Assembly: GCA_019359745.1 (NCBI GenBank) | Contig: JAHHGT010000006.1 | Location: 89,371-153,370, forward strand | From: Aphanothece saxicola GSE-SYN-MK-01-06B | GTDB lineage: Bacteria > Cyanobacteriota > Cyanobacteriia > PCC-6307 > Cyanobiaceae | Length of the DNA stretch: 64,000 bases | Reading direction: 5' to 3' | In this document: in pieces, positions 34,339 to 43,993 of the stretch | How positions within the stretch are numbered: position 1 is the stretch's first letter | Layout of the letters: each line of letters opens with the position of its first letter | The notes under the pieces: model-generated | Told to the model about the DNA's origin: nothing | Databases searched by the model: none | Seen by the model: only the letters and a program-made list of their open reading frames with translations | Program-made: the position numbers and the translations under genes

Positions 34339-36255
34339 ATGACCCTGTTCTTCGCCCAGACGGCCTGGCTGGTTCCGCTCTACCCCCTGGTGGCGTCCCT
34401 GCTCTCGTTGCTTTGGTCTCCGGGGCTGATCTCACGCACGGGCCCACGCCCCTGCGGCTATCTCAACCTCACCCTGGTGAGCGTGGCCTTCGTCCACAGC
34501 GCCGCCGCCCTGATGGCGCTGCATTCCAATTCCGGCGCCGGTGCGGCCGCTCTCTACAAGCCCCTCGCCTTCGGCTGGACCTGGCTGGAGACCGCCGGGC
34601 TCAAGGTGAGCTTCGACGGCCTGATCACCGAGCCGGCCCTGATCGCGATGACGGTGATCACCGGCCTGCATGTGCTGGTGCAGATCTATGCCATCGGCTA
34701 TCTGGAGATGGACTGGGGGTGGCCCCGCTTCTTCGGGTCCCTGAGCTTCTTCGAGGCCGGTCTGTGCGCCCTGGTGCTCACGGACTCGCTGTTCTTCAGC
34801 TATGTGATCCTCGAGCTGCTCACCCTGGGGACCTACCTGATCGTGGGCACCTGGTACAACCAGCCCCTGGTGGTCAAGGGCGCACGCGATGCGTTCCTCA
34901 CCAAGCGGATCGGCGACCTGATTCTGCTGGCGGGCCTGATCGCTCTGCTGCCGATCACCGGCACCTGGAACTTCCATGGGCTGCAGGCCTGGGCCGCCGA
35001 TCAGGTCAACAACGGCAACCCCCTTCCCCAGTTTCTGCCGTTGATCCTGCTGGCCTTGATCGCCGGGCCGATGGGCAAGTGCGCCCAGATCCCCCTGCAC
35101 CTGTGGCTCGATGAGGCCATGGAGAGTCCGTTGCCCTCCACCGTGCTCCGTAACTCGGTGGTGGTGGTGGGCGGCGCCTGGGTGCTGCTGCGGCTCGAGC
35201 CCCTGATCGAACTGAGCCCCCTGGTGCAGACCGTGCTCGTGATCGTGGGCGGAACCACTGCCCTGGTGGCCTCCCTGATCGCCCTCGCCCAGATCGATGT
35301 GAAGCGCGCCCTCTCCTTCCTGGTGAGCAGCTGGCTCGGCCTGCTGTTCGTGGCGGTGGGTCTGGGCGGCATCAGCGTGGCCGATCACCTGATGCTGGTG
35401 TATCCCCTACCGATGGCGCTCCTGTTGATGGTGATCGGCGCCATCGTGATCACCAACGTCACCCAGGACCTCACCCAGCTCGGGGGCCTGTGGAGCAAGC
35501 GTCCTCTGATGGGCCTGGCCTTCCTCACAGGCGCCGCCGGCCTGATGGCCTTGCCGCCGTTCGGTGGCTTCGCCGCCCTGCGCGAGCTCATGGAGCTCAC
35601 GGCCGAGAGCTCCCATCCGGTGCTGCTCGGTTGCCTGGTGCTGTTCACCAATGCCCTGATCAGCGCCGGCCTGATCCGGGTGTTCGGTCTGATCTGGGGC
35701 GGGCGTCCGTCGGTGTTCACCACCCGCTCCGCGGAGGTGCTGTGGTTGATGGCCCTGCCCACCTTCGTGCTCATGGGTCTGGTGCTGCACCTGCCGCAGC
35801 TGATGGTGATCAACGGCGTCTTTGCCCTGTCCCCCCTTCCGGGCTGGGGTCCGCTGGCGGTGCCCCTGCTGATCTCCACCCTCGTGGGCGGCGGCCTCTC
35901 GGCAGCGTTTTACCTGCGGCCCCACCCCCTGGCCCATCTGCCCGCGGCCCTCGGCGGCCTGCAGGACTGGCTGGCCCACGACATGCAGACCGAGCGCTTC
36001 TACCACCGCACCGTGGTGTGGCTGGTGGTGGCCCTGGCCCGGCTCAGCGCCTGGTCGGATGACCGGCTGATCGATGGCTTCAGTGGTGCCTCCGGCAGTG
36101 CCGCCCTCGAGGGTGCTCGCCGCCTCAGCTTCACCACCTCCGGCCGCTCCCAGGCCTATGCCCTCACCCTCGTTCTCGGGGTGCTGCTGATGGCCGCCTG
36201 GCTGCTGGCCTCCGCCCCTTCCGTTCCGTCCGAACTCGTTCGCCCGTTCCGCTGA
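34339..36255 (+). CDS. ndhF3: NDH-1MS subunit F3 (low-CO2 inducible NdhF3)
   Basis: The ATG at 34339 gives 638 residues with about sixteen membrane helices. LEMDWGWPRFFGSLSFFEAG and FLTKRIGDLILLAGLIALLP are characteristic of the NdhF3/F4 branch, and GKCAQIPLHLWLDEAMESP carries the proton-channel lysine/histidine region. Upstream frame starts (34291) add unlike residues. NdhF3 is the distal antiporter-like subunit of the thylakoid complex that couples electron flow to CO2 hydration. It overlaps ndhD3 (TGATG), and ndhF3-ndhD3-cupA-cupS is the standard gene order of the inducible system. Confidence 0.96.
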   Translation: MTLFFAQTAWLVPLYPLVASLLSLLWSPGLISRTGPRPCGYLNLTLVSVAFVHSAAALMALHSNSGAGAAALYKPLAFGWTWLETAGLKVSFDGLITEPALIAMTVITGLHVLVQIYAIGYLEMDWGWPRFFGSLSFFEAGLCALVLTDSLFFSYVILELLTLGTYLIVGTWYNQPLVVKGARDAFLTKRIGDLILLAGLIALLPITGTWNFHGLQAWAADQVNNGNPLPQFLPLILLALIAGPMGKCAQIPLHLWLDEAMESPLPSTVLRNSVVVVGGAWVLLRLEPLIELSPLVQTVLVIVGGTTALVASLIALAQIDVKRALSFLVSSWLGLLFVAVGLGGISVADHLMLVYPLPMALLLMVIGAIVITNVTQDLTQLGGLWSKRPLMGLAFLTGAAGLMALPPFGGFAALRELMELTAESSHPVLLGCLVLFTNALISAGLIRVFGLIWGGRPSVFTTRSAEVLWLMALPTFVLMGLVLHLPQLMVINGVFALSPLPGWGPLAVPLLISTLVGGGLSAAFYLRPHPLAHLPAALGGLQDWLAHDMQTERFYHRTVVWLVVALARLSAWSDDRLIDGFSGASGSAALEGARRLSFTTSGRSQAYALTLVLGVLLMAAWLLASAPSVPSELVRPFR

Positions 36256-37811
36256 TGGGATCGTCCTCGCTCCTGCTTCTCCTGGCCGCACCTCTGGCCG
36301 GCACCCTGCTGCTGCCCCTGCTGCCGGCAACCGTTCCTTCCGTTCGGGTCCGTGGCATCGCGGCCCTGTTCGGCGCCCTTCAGCTGCTGGTGGGCCTGCT
36401 CTGCTGGCAGCACCCCCCCGCCGACCTTCAGCTCTCCTGGCTGCCGAAACTCGGGCTCAGGCTCGATCTCGGTCTGGATGGCCTCTCGCTGCCGCTGGTG
36501 CTGCTCACCGCGCTGATCACCTCTCTTTCGATCCTCTCGGCAGCGCCTGACCAGTCCCGGCCGCGGCTGTTCTTCTCCCTGATGCTGGCCACCAACCTGG
36601 GTGTCGTCACGGGTTTACTGGCCCGCAACGCCCTGCTGTTTCTCCTGGCCTTCGAGCTGGTGCTGATCCCGATCACCCTGCTGGTGGCGGTCTGGGGGGG
36701 CGAGAAACGGGCCGGTGCCGCGGTGCGATTCCTGCTCTACAGCGCCGTCTCCGGCCTGGCCCTGCTGGCGGCCGTGCTGGCCTTCGCCTGGTTCAATCCC
36801 GCCGGTCCGCTCTTCGCTTTCGAGGATCTTCGCCAGGCCCAGTTCTCCCCCACGGCCCAACGCTGGATCCTGGCCCTGCTGCTGCTTTCCTTCGGCCTGA
36901 AGCTTCCCGTCTTTCCCCTGCACGGCTGGCAGCCCTTCACCTACGGCCAGGCCCCCACCCCGGTGGTGATGCTGCTGGCGGGCTCCGTCTCCAAACTGGG
37001 CGCCTACGGCCTGCTGCGCTTCGGTGTGGGCTTCCTCCCGGACACCTGGGCCGCCTGGTCGCCCTGGATCGCCGCCGCCGGCGCCATCAGCGCGGTGTAC
37101 GGGGCGCTCAACGCCATCGCCCAGAGCGACATCCGCCGCCTGATGGCCTACAGCTCCCTCGGCCACATGGGCCTGCTGGTGCTGGGGCTCTCGGCCGCCA
37201 CCCCCCTCAGCCTGCAGGGGGCAGTGGCCCAGATGCTCGCCCACGGCATCATCGTGGCCCTGCTGTTCGCCTGCGTCGGCCTGATTGAACGCAAGACCGG
37301 CACCACGTCCATCCCCGAGCTCTCCGGCCTGATGAATCCCCTGCGCGGGCTGCCCTTCACCATGGGCATGCTGCTGCTGGCCATGATGGCGGCCGCCGGC
37401 ATCCCTGGCCTGGCTGGCTTCCCGGCGGAACTGCTGGTGTTCGAGGGCAGCTGGACCACCTTCCCCCGCGCCACCCTGGTGAGCCTGATCGCCTCGGGCT
37501 TCACCGCCGTCTACGCCATCCGCCTCTTCAACAGGGTGGGCTTCGGCCGGCTCGACAACGAGCGCGCCGACTGGAGCTCCACCTGCTGGAGCGAGCGGGC
37601 GCCGGCCATGGCCCTCACCGTTCTGGTGATCGCGGCGGGCCTCTGGCCTACGGCCCTCACGGGCTGGAGTGAGACCGAATCCACTGGCCTGGCCCTGCGC
37701 ACCCAGCCGTTCCTCAGCCGGGATGCCGCCCAGCCCTTCACCCTCGCCGCCGCCGCCTCCCCCCTGGTCGCCGTCACCCTCCCTTCCGCCTCGGAGCTGC
37801 GCACGTCATGA
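36255..37811 (+). CDS. ndhD3: NDH-1MS subunit D3 (NdhD3)
   Basis: This 518-residue membrane protein has the NuoM/NdhD core. LRLDLGLDGLSLPLVLLTAL is near residue 70. FELVLIPITLLVAVWG carries the conserved Glu. LKLPVFPLHGWQPFTYGQAP has Lys and His on the channel, and SDIRRLMAYSSLGHMGLLV follows near residue 290. It starts at the last base of ndhF3 and overlaps cupA by four bases (ATGA). With NdhF3 it forms the antiporter-like arm specific to the high-affinity CO2-uptake complex. The ~30 C-terminal residues are rich in Ala and Pro. Confidence 0.96.
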   Translation: MGSSSLLLLLAAPLAGTLLLPLLPATVPSVRVRGIAALFGALQLLVGLLCWQHPPADLQLSWLPKLGLRLDLGLDGLSLPLVLLTALITSLSILSAAPDQSRPRLFFSLMLATNLGVVTGLLARNALLFLLAFELVLIPITLLVAVWGGEKRAGAAVRFLLYSAVSGLALLAAVLAFAWFNPAGPLFAFEDLRQAQFSPTAQRWILALLLLSFGLKLPVFPLHGWQPFTYGQAPTPVVMLLAGSVSKLGAYGLLRFGVGFLPDTWAAWSPWIAAAGAISAVYGALNAIAQSDIRRLMAYSSLGHMGLLVLGLSAATPLSLQGAVAQMLAHGIIVALLFACVGLIERKTGTTSIPELSGLMNPLRGLPFTMGMLLLAMMAAAGIPGLAGFPAELLVFEGSWTTFPRATLVSLIASGFTAVYAIRLFNRVGFGRLDNERADWSSTCWSERAPAMALTVLVIAAGLWPTALTGWSETESTGLALRTQPFLSRDAAQPFTLAAAASPLVAVTLPSASELRTS

Positions 37812-39118
37812 CGCCCCCCACCGCCACGGCCACCGAGACCGTCACCGCCCCCCTGATCCCGCCCTCCACCCATCGCTATGCCGATGTGATCCACCGGCTG
37901 GAGGCCGGCGGCTCGATGCTGCCGGACACGCCGGAGAACCTGATGCAGATCATCGGCATCTACAAGGCCTATGCCGTGCCGATGGACTTCTACTGGCGCG
38001 ACCTGCTCTACATCGCCGAGCAGGTGTTCCTCGATCCCCTGCCGGCCTTCAAGTACTTTCCCAGCCAGGAATACCTCGATCTCCCCAATTCCTACGCCGG
38101 CGATCAGTCGAAGCTGCGGATTTGGCGTGGTGGTGAAAAGGCCCATCCTGAACTGCTGGAGTTCATGGAGAAGGGCGAAACCGGCAAGATGTCGAAGCTG
38201 CTCCATCACCTCTGGCACGACCGGATCAACATGGAGTTCGCCGAGGCGTGCATGGAGGCCATGCTCTGGCATCAGGACATGGGCGGCCGCTTCTACGACT
38301 ATCTCGCCAGTGACGCTTACCGGGCCAACGCCGATCGCGCCATCAAGGCCTACTTCCGCGGCAATCCGCTGATGCTCGGCCTCTATCGCCTGTTCCCTGA
38401 GATGTTCATGGAGCAGGTGAAGAAGATGAGCTACTACGCCAACCTCGGCCTGTTCTGGGAGGTGATGGCGCCGGTGTTCTTCGAGATGAGCGACATCTAC
38501 GACGAGGGCGGCTTCAAGGGAGTTCCCGATGCCATGAACTTCCTGGTCAACGGCATCTTCGCCGTGGCGGGCCGGCCCATTTATCACCACGTATACATCA
38601 AAGGGGAGTGTTTCGAGATCATCCCCAAGAGCGAAGGTTTCACCTGGCTCTATGAAGCGGCTCTCCCCTACGTGGAGGCGGTCTTCTATCGCACGGCGCC
38701 ATTTCGTGGCACCAAGAGCTACAACGCCCAGGCCTATCAGGTGCCTGCCGATCAGGCTGATTTCCACTACGGCATTCTCTATGCCGACGTGTTCCCCGTG
38801 GGCTCGGCCGGCATCCCTCCCACCCTGCTGATGCAGGACATGCTGCATTTCCTGCCGCCCTATCTGGAGGAGCTCTACAAGCACCACAAGCGTGGCGATG
38901 AGGACAAGCTCATCCAGCTGGGGATCACCTTCCAGCGCTCCATGTACAACGTCACCTCGGCGGTGATCCAGGCGTTGCGCTGTGCCCTCCTCTATCCCCT
39001 CGATGACACCGACCCCGTGCATCTGATGGCCAACCGGACATTCTTCGAGGCCCAGATGGACCGCTTCCTGCGGCCCGAAGCCCGCCTGCCCCAGATCCAG
39101 ACCCAGGACTACCGCTAG
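37808..39118 (+). CDS. cupA: CO2 hydration protein CupA (ChpY)
   Basis: A 436-residue soluble protein of the ChpX/ChpY family. The start has about 20 residues rich in Thr/Pro, then HRYADVIHRLEAGGSMLPDT, the usual N-terminus. DRINMEFAEACMEAMLWHQD and SMYNVTSAVIQALRCALL are further family segments. CupA binds the NdhD3/NdhF3 arm on the cytoplasmic side of the thylakoid and is thought to carry the zinc-dependent, carbonic-anhydrase-like centre. It lies between ndhD3 (ATGA overlap) and cupS (10-base gap). Confidence 0.96.
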   Translation: MTPPTATATETVTAPLIPPSTHRYADVIHRLEAGGSMLPDTPENLMQIIGIYKAYAVPMDFYWRDLLYIAEQVFLDPLPAFKYFPSQEYLDLPNSYAGDQSKLRIWRGGEKAHPELLEFMEKGETGKMSKLLHHLWHDRINMEFAEACMEAMLWHQDMGGRFYDYLASDAYRANADRAIKAYFRGNPLMLGLYRLFPEMFMEQVKKMSYYANLGLFWEVMAPVFFEMSDIYDEGGFKGVPDAMNFLVNGIFAVAGRPIYHHVYIKGECFEIIPKSEGFTWLYEAALPYVEAVFYRTAPFRGTKSYNAQAYQVPADQADFHYGILYADVFPVGSAGIPPTLLMQDMLHFLPPYLEELYKHHKRGDEDKLIQLGITFQRSMYNVTSAVIQALRCALLYPLDDTDPVHLMANRTFFEAQMDRFLRPEARLPQIQTQDYR

Positions 39119-39128
39119 GAGATTCCCC

Positions 39129-39530
39129 ATGGCCAACATCATCGAAACCGCCAAGGGCGCCGGTTGCTTCGCCACCCTGCTCACCGCCGTCGAAGTGGCC
39201 GGTCTCACCGCCGCCCTCGAGAGCCCCGGCCCCTTCACGGTCTTCGCCCCGGTCGACGACGCCTTCGACGCCCTTCCCCCCGGCACGGTCCAGACCCTGG
39301 TGGACAACGTTCCCCAGCTGGCCCGGATTCTCAAATTCCACGTGCTCTCCGGGGCCTACCTGCGGGAGCAACTGGTGCAGCAGCCGGAATGGGAAAGCCT
39401 GGAGGGGGCCCCGGTGGCGATCCGGCGGGCCGAGCCCTTCGAGGTCAAGAACGCCACCGTGGTGTCCGCTGACATCGTCTGCGACAACGGCGTCGTGCAC
39501 GTGATCAACCGGGTGATCCTGCCCGGATGA
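39129..39530 (+). CDS. cupS: CupS, fasciclin-domain subunit of NDH-1MS
   Basis: A 133-residue single fasciclin (FAS1) domain: MANIIETAKGAGCFATLLTA, GPFTVFAPVDDAFDALPPGT, KFHVLSGAYLREQL and the end IVCDNGVVHVINRVILPG. AGGAG lies eight bases before the ATG. Unlike most FAS1 proteins it has no signal peptide, which fits a cytoplasmic position next to CupA on the complex. Its stop overlaps the start of an amino-acid binding protein by four bases (ATGA), so the CO2-uptake and amino-acid uptake genes are translationally coupled here. Confidence 0.95.
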   Translation: MANIIETAKGAGCFATLLTAVEVAGLTAALESPGPFTVFAPVDDAFDALPPGTVQTLVDNVPQLARILKFHVLSGAYLREQLVQQPEWESLEGAPVAIRRAEPFEVKNATVVSADIVCDNGVVHVINRVILPG

Positions 39531-40576
39531 GCAAAGCACGGCTGCTGGCGCTGGCGGCACTTTTTGGCCTGGTGGGCTGCGCCTCTGGGAACGAGGCCCC
39601 TGGAAGCCCCACCATGGCCAAGATCCGCGAACGGGGACGGCTGGTCTGCGCCGTCGACGGCGCGGTGCCGGGGTTCAGCACCGTGGGCCCGGGCGGAGCC
39701 TTCGTCGGCATCGACGCCGACTTCTGCCGGGCGGTGGCTGCCGCCGTGCTCGGGGATGCCACCAAGGTGGAGTTCCGGCCGGTGACGGCCGGCGAGCGCT
39801 TCGTGGCCCTCAGCAGCGGCGAGGTGGACCTGCTCTCGATCAGCTCCACCCACACCCTCAGCCGCGACGCCCCGGGCGGCAACGCCCTCAGCTTCGGGCC
39901 TGTCTTCTTCTATGACGGCCAGGGGGTGATGGTGCCCAAGGCCAGCGGCATCCGCCGCCTGCGGGACCTGGCCGGCAAGCCGATCTGCGTCGAGAGCGGC
40001 ACCAACACCGAGCTCAACCTGGCCGATCGCATGCGGGAGCTGGGGGTCGCGTACCAGCCACTGCGCTTCCAGTCCGGTGAGCAGGCCTACCCCGCCTACG
40101 AGCAGGGCCGCTGCGCCGCCATCACCAGCGACAGTTCCCTGCTGGCGGCCAAGCGCAGCGGCTTCAAGGATCCTGCCGCCCATGGGCTGCTCCCGGAGCT
40201 GCTGAGCAAGGAACCCAGCGCCAAGGTGACGGTGCAGGCGGATCCGGCCTGGGCCGATGCGGTGCGCTGGGTGAGCCACACCCTGGTCCAGGCGGAGGAG
40301 AGCGGTCTCACCCAGGCCAACGTGGAGACCCGGCGGGCCGCCGCCCGGAAGGACAGCAGCCAGGCGGAGCAACGCCGCTTCCTGGGCATCGAGGGGGATT
40401 TCGGCCGCCAGCTGGGCCTGCCCGCCGATTTCACGGTGCAGGTGGTGAAGGCGGTGGGCAACTACGGCGAGTTGTTCGAACGCCACCTAGGGCCTGCCAC
40501 GCCCCTGGGCCTGGAGCGCGGCCTCAACCGGCTATGGACAGCCGGCGGCCTGCACATCGCGCCGCCCTTCCGCTGA
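39527..40576 (+). CDS. aapJ: Amino-acid ABC transporter binding lipoprotein (AapJ-type), copy 1
   Basis: A 349-residue periplasmic binding protein. The signal peptide has a lipobox LVGC (Cys18). The mature part begins KIRERGRLVCAVDGAVPGF and has the AapJ features LSSGEVDLLSIS, FYDGQGVMVP, KPICVESGTNTELNLADR and LGIEGDFGRQLGLP. It would deliver polar or acidic amino acids to the permease encoded downstream. Copy 2 follows 69 bases later and is clearly homologous along its whole length. At the position where copy 2 and most relatives have SRNTT, this copy has SISST, so ligand choice may differ. Confidence 0.9.
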   Translation: MSKARLLALAALFGLVGCASGNEAPGSPTMAKIRERGRLVCAVDGAVPGFSTVGPGGAFVGIDADFCRAVAAAVLGDATKVEFRPVTAGERFVALSSGEVDLLSISSTHTLSRDAPGGNALSFGPVFFYDGQGVMVPKASGIRRLRDLAGKPICVESGTNTELNLADRMRELGVAYQPLRFQSGEQAYPAYEQGRCAAITSDSSLLAAKRSGFKDPAAHGLLPELLSKEPSAKVTVQADPAWADAVRWVSHTLVQAEESGLTQANVETRRAAARKDSSQAEQRRFLGIEGDFGRQLGLPADFTVQVVKAVGNYGELFERHLGPATPLGLERGLNRLWTAGGLHIAPPFR

Positions 40577-40645
40577 GGAGGTTCCGGGCGGCCTACCTGC
40601 GCCGGCCCGCACCTGCAACAATGCGGCCATCTTAAGAAAGCGAGC

Positions 40646-41707
40646 ATGCTCTGGAACCGGACCCGCACCCTCGGGATGTCCCTGCTGGCGGCCGGCCTGC
40701 TCGCCGGTTGCGCCGGCGAGGATGGCGGTGTGCAGAGCCAGAAGCTCTCCACGATCACGGGGCGGGGCAAGCTGATCTGCGGCGTCGAAGGCAAGCTGCC
40801 CGGCTTCAGCTTCGTCGGCCCGGACGGCAAGTATCTGGGCCTCGATGTGGACGTCTGCAAGGCGGTGGCCGCCGCGGTGCTGGGGGATCCGGCCAAGGTG
40901 GAATACCGGGATCTGAACTCCAGCGAGCGCTTCGCTGCCCTGGCCAGCGGCGAGGTGGACCTGCTCTCGCGCAACACCACCATGACCCTGAGCCGCGATG
41001 CGGCCGGCGGCAACGGCCTCAGCTTCGCCCCCACCACCTTCTATGACGGCCAGGGGGTGCTGGTGCCCGTGGCCAGCGGCATCAAGGACCTCAAGGGCCT
41101 CGCCGGCAAGCCGATCTGCGTGGAAAGCGGCACCACCACCGAGCTCAACCTGGCCGACCGGATGCGGGAGCAGAACATCCCCTACACGCCGTTGAAGTTC
41201 CAGACCAGCGACCAGACCTTCGCCGCCTACCTCGGCGACCGCTGCGTGGCCGTGACCAGCGACCGCTCCCAGCTGGCCGGCAAGCGCACCAGCTTCCCCA
41301 ACCCCGATGCCCACACCCTGCTGCCGGTGGTGATGAGCAAGGAGCCGCTCTCGCCCGCCACCGTCAACGGCGATCCCGCCTGGGCCGATGCGGTGCGTTG
41401 GATCGTCTTCGGACTGATGCAGGCCGAGGAGAGCGGCATCACCCAGGCCAACGTCGACGCCAAGCTGGCCGAGGCCAAGGCCAACACCAACCAGGCCGAT
41501 CTGCGCCGCTTCCTGGGGGTGGAGGGTGACTTCGGCAAGCAGCTGGGCCTGCCGCCCGACTTCGTGGTCAAGGCGGTGAAGGCCGCGGGCAACTACGGCG
41601 AAATCTTTGATCGCAACGTGGGCCCCGCCTCCGCCCTCAAGCTTGATCGCGGCCTCAACCGCCAGTGGAAGGACGGCGGGCTGATCTACTCGCCGCCCTT
41701 CCGTTGA
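40646..41707 (+). CDS. aapJ: Amino-acid ABC transporter binding lipoprotein (AapJ-type), copy 2
   Basis: A 353-residue binding protein with lipobox LAGC (Cys22), then KLICGVEGKLPGF, LASGEVDLLSRNTTMTLSRD (the ligand-contacting RNTT segment of the family), FYDGQGVLVP and KPICVESGTTTELNLADR. It is homologous end to end with copy 1. Its stop overlaps the permease start (TGATG at 41705-41709), so it is the copy more tightly linked to the membrane subunits. Predicted substrate is acidic or neutral amino acids, as for Aap or cyanobacterial Nat-II systems. Confidence 0.93.
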   Translation: MLWNRTRTLGMSLLAAGLLAGCAGEDGGVQSQKLSTITGRGKLICGVEGKLPGFSFVGPDGKYLGLDVDVCKAVAAAVLGDPAKVEYRDLNSSERFAALASGEVDLLSRNTTMTLSRDAAGGNGLSFAPTTFYDGQGVLVPVASGIKDLKGLAGKPICVESGTTTELNLADRMREQNIPYTPLKFQTSDQTFAAYLGDRCVAVTSDRSQLAGKRTSFPNPDAHTLLPVVMSKEPLSPATVNGDPAWADAVRWIVFGLMQAEESGITQANVDAKLAEAKANTNQADLRRFLGVEGDFGKQLGLPPDFVVKAVKAAGNYGEIFDRNVGPASALKLDRGLNRQWKDGGLIYSPPFR

Positions 41708-42729
41708 TGGTGCCGGTCAACCCCTCCGACCCGAGCCCACCGCCCCTGCCTGCCCCCAAACCGCCCTGGTGGCGCGACCGCCGTGTCGTTCCCTGGGTGG
41801 TGCAGGCCGTGGTGGGTCTGCTGGTGCTGCTGCTGATCGCCTTTCTGCTGGGCAATCTGGTGCGCAACCTCACCGCCGCCGGGCTGCTGCTGAGCTGGCG
41901 CTGGCTGCAGCAGCCGGCCGGCTTCGACATTTCGGAATCGGTGCTTCCCTTCAATGCCCAGCTGCCCTACTGGCGCGCCCTGGCCGCCGGTCTGGTCAAC
42001 ACGATCCGGGCTGTGGTGGTGGGTCTGGTGGGAGCCACCCTGCTGGGAACCCTGGTGGGCATGGCCTCCTTCAGCCACAACGGCCTGCTGCGGCGGCTGG
42101 CCCGGGTCTACGTGGAGGTGGTGCGCAACATCCCGCTGCTGCTGCAGCTGGTGTTCTGGTATTTCGTGGTGTTCCTCACCCTGCCGAACGGCGTGGCGGC
42201 GATCCAGCTCCCCGGGGTGGTGCTGGCCAAGTCGGGGCTTTACATCGCCGGGCTGGGCGAGGGACTTCGCTGGATGGGCCCCACCCTGGTGAACGGGGTC
42301 TGGCAGGCACCGGTGCGCCTGAGCGTCGAGTTCGGCGCCCTGCTCACCGGACTGATCGTGTATTCGGGGGCCTTCATCGCCGAAGTGGTGCGGGGCGGCA
42401 TCGCCGCCGTGCCCAAGGGACAGTGGGAGGCGGCCTCCTCCCTGGGGCTGAGCTGGTTCGCCACCCTGCGCCGCATCGTCCTGCCCCAGTCGCTGCGGGT
42501 GATCGTGCCGGGGTTGAACACCCAGTACATCTCCCTGGCCAAGAACTCGTCGCTGGCGGTGGCGGTGGGCTACACCGACCTCTATTCGGTGGCCGAAACC
42601 ACCCTCAACCAGACCGGCCGGGCGGTGGAGGTGATCCTGGTGCTGCTGGCGGCCTATCTCACCCTCGACCTGCTGATCTCAGCCCTGATGAACGGCCTCA
42701 ACCACCTGGTCCAGATCCGGGAGCGCTGA
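41707..42729 (+). CDS. aapQ: Amino-acid ABC transporter permease (AapQ-type)
   Basis: From ATG 41707 the product has 340 residues. A proline-rich cytosolic start precedes the first helix (VVPWVVQAVVGLLVLLLIAF), and FDISESVLPF is a family marker. The His/Glu/Met transporter domain contains GGIAAVPKGQWEAASSLGLS, the EAA loop that docks the ATPase. The large insert between helices is typical of AapQ. It forms a heterodimer with the next gene product, which begins one base after its stop. Confidence 0.93.
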   Translation: MVPVNPSDPSPPPLPAPKPPWWRDRRVVPWVVQAVVGLLVLLLIAFLLGNLVRNLTAAGLLLSWRWLQQPAGFDISESVLPFNAQLPYWRALAAGLVNTIRAVVVGLVGATLLGTLVGMASFSHNGLLRRLARVYVEVVRNIPLLLQLVFWYFVVFLTLPNGVAAIQLPGVVLAKSGLYIAGLGEGLRWMGPTLVNGVWQAPVRLSVEFGALLTGLIVYSGAFIAEVVRGGIAAVPKGQWEAASSLGLSWFATLRRIVLPQSLRVIVPGLNTQYISLAKNSSLAVAVGYTDLYSVAETTLNQTGRAVEVILVLLAAYLTLDLLISALMNGLNHLVQIRER

Positions 42730-42730
42730 G

Positions 42731-43942
42731 ATGAAACCCGTCCTGCGGCGTCTGCGCGCCGAACTGTTCGCCACCCCCGCCGATGCGGTGCTGAGCACGG
42801 GCTTGATCGCCGTGCTGTCCCTGGCCGCCTTCGGATTCCTGCGCTGGGCCTTCACCCAGGCGCAATGGGCCGTGATCCGGGTGAACAGCACCCTCTTCGC
42901 GGTGGGGCGCTACCCCGTCGAGGAGCAGTGGCGGCTCTGGCTGCTGCTCTGGCTGTTGTTCGCCGCCACCGGCCTGAGCTGGGGTGTGCTGCGCAGCCAT
43001 CCTCGACCCGACCGCAGCGGCGTTCTCTGGCCCCGCAACGACCGGATCGCGGCGACGCTGCTGGTGGTCCTGGGTCTCTGGAGGCCCGCAGCCATGGGGC
43101 TCAGCCTCTCGATTCAGGCCCGCTGGTGGGGGCTGGTGGCCCTGCTGCTGCTGGTCCGCTGGCTGGCGGGACGCTTCGGCCCCCGCTTCGGCCCCTTGGG
43201 CCTGCGGTTGGTGGCCCTGATGTGGCCGGTGCTCTATCTCGTGGGCATGGTGCTGATCAGCGGCGGACTCGGCCTGGTGGCCGTGTCCCCATCGGAATGG
43301 GGCGGTCTGCTGCTCACCCTGCTGGCCTCGAGCTTCGCCATTCTTCTGTGCTTCCCGATCGGGGTCCTGCTGGCCCTCGGTCGCCGCAGCGATCTGCCGC
43401 TGCTGCGCTGGGGCTCGGTGCTCTACATCGAGTTCATCCGGGGGGCACCGTTGATCACCTTGCTGTTCCTCGGCCAGAACATCCTCGGTTTCCTGCTGCC
43501 CGGCGGCCTGGCGCCCGATCGGATATGGCGGGCGGCCTGGGTGCTCACCTTCTTCGCCGCCGCCTACCTGGCGGAAGCGGTGCGCTCCGGTCTGGCGGCC
43601 GTGCCCCGGGGCCAGCTGGAGGCCGCCCGCTCCCTGGGGCTGTCCTATCCGAAAGCGCTGCAGCATGTGGTGCTGCCCCAGGCCCTGCGGGTGGCCCTGC
43701 CAGCGATGGTGGGCCAGTTCATCTCCCTCCTGCAGGACACCACCCTGCTGTCGCTGATCGGATTGCTGGAACTGCTCGGCACGGCCCGCACCGTGATGGC
43801 CAATCCGGCTTTCCTGGGCAAGAACGCCGAGGTCTATCTGACCCTGGCAGTGCTGTTCTGGTGCTGCTGCGCTGCCCTCGGACTGGGCAGCCGGGCCCTG
43901 GAGCGTCGCCTCGATCCCCACGCGGTGCCCTCCGCCACCTGA
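42731..43942 (+). CDS. aapM: Amino-acid ABC transporter permease (AapM-type)
   Basis: A 403-residue permease with about eight helices. The extended N-terminal half, with LRWAFTQAQWAVIRVNSTLF, is characteristic of AapM. The C-terminal half has EFIRGAPLITLLFLGQNILG and the EAA loop SGLAAVPRGQLEAARSLGLS. It pairs with AapQ in the plasma membrane. The gene follows aapQ with one base between, and the ATPase gene follows after 51 bases. Confidence 0.93.
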   Translation: MKPVLRRLRAELFATPADAVLSTGLIAVLSLAAFGFLRWAFTQAQWAVIRVNSTLFAVGRYPVEEQWRLWLLLWLLFAATGLSWGVLRSHPRPDRSGVLWPRNDRIAATLLVVLGLWRPAAMGLSLSIQARWWGLVALLLLVRWLAGRFGPRFGPLGLRLVALMWPVLYLVGMVLISGGLGLVAVSPSEWGGLLLTLLASSFAILLCFPIGVLLALGRRSDLPLLRWGSVLYIEFIRGAPLITLLFLGQNILGFLLPGGLAPDRIWRAAWVLTFFAAAYLAEAVRSGLAAVPRGQLEAARSLGLSYPKALQHVVLPQALRVALPAMVGQFISLLQDTTLLSLIGLLELLGTARTVMANPAFLGKNAEVYLTLAVLFWCCCAALGLGSRALERRLDPHAVPSAT

Positions 43943-43993
43943 GCAGCGTTCCCCCTTTCCCACCTCCCCCGCTTTGATCCCGCATCCCGCCCC

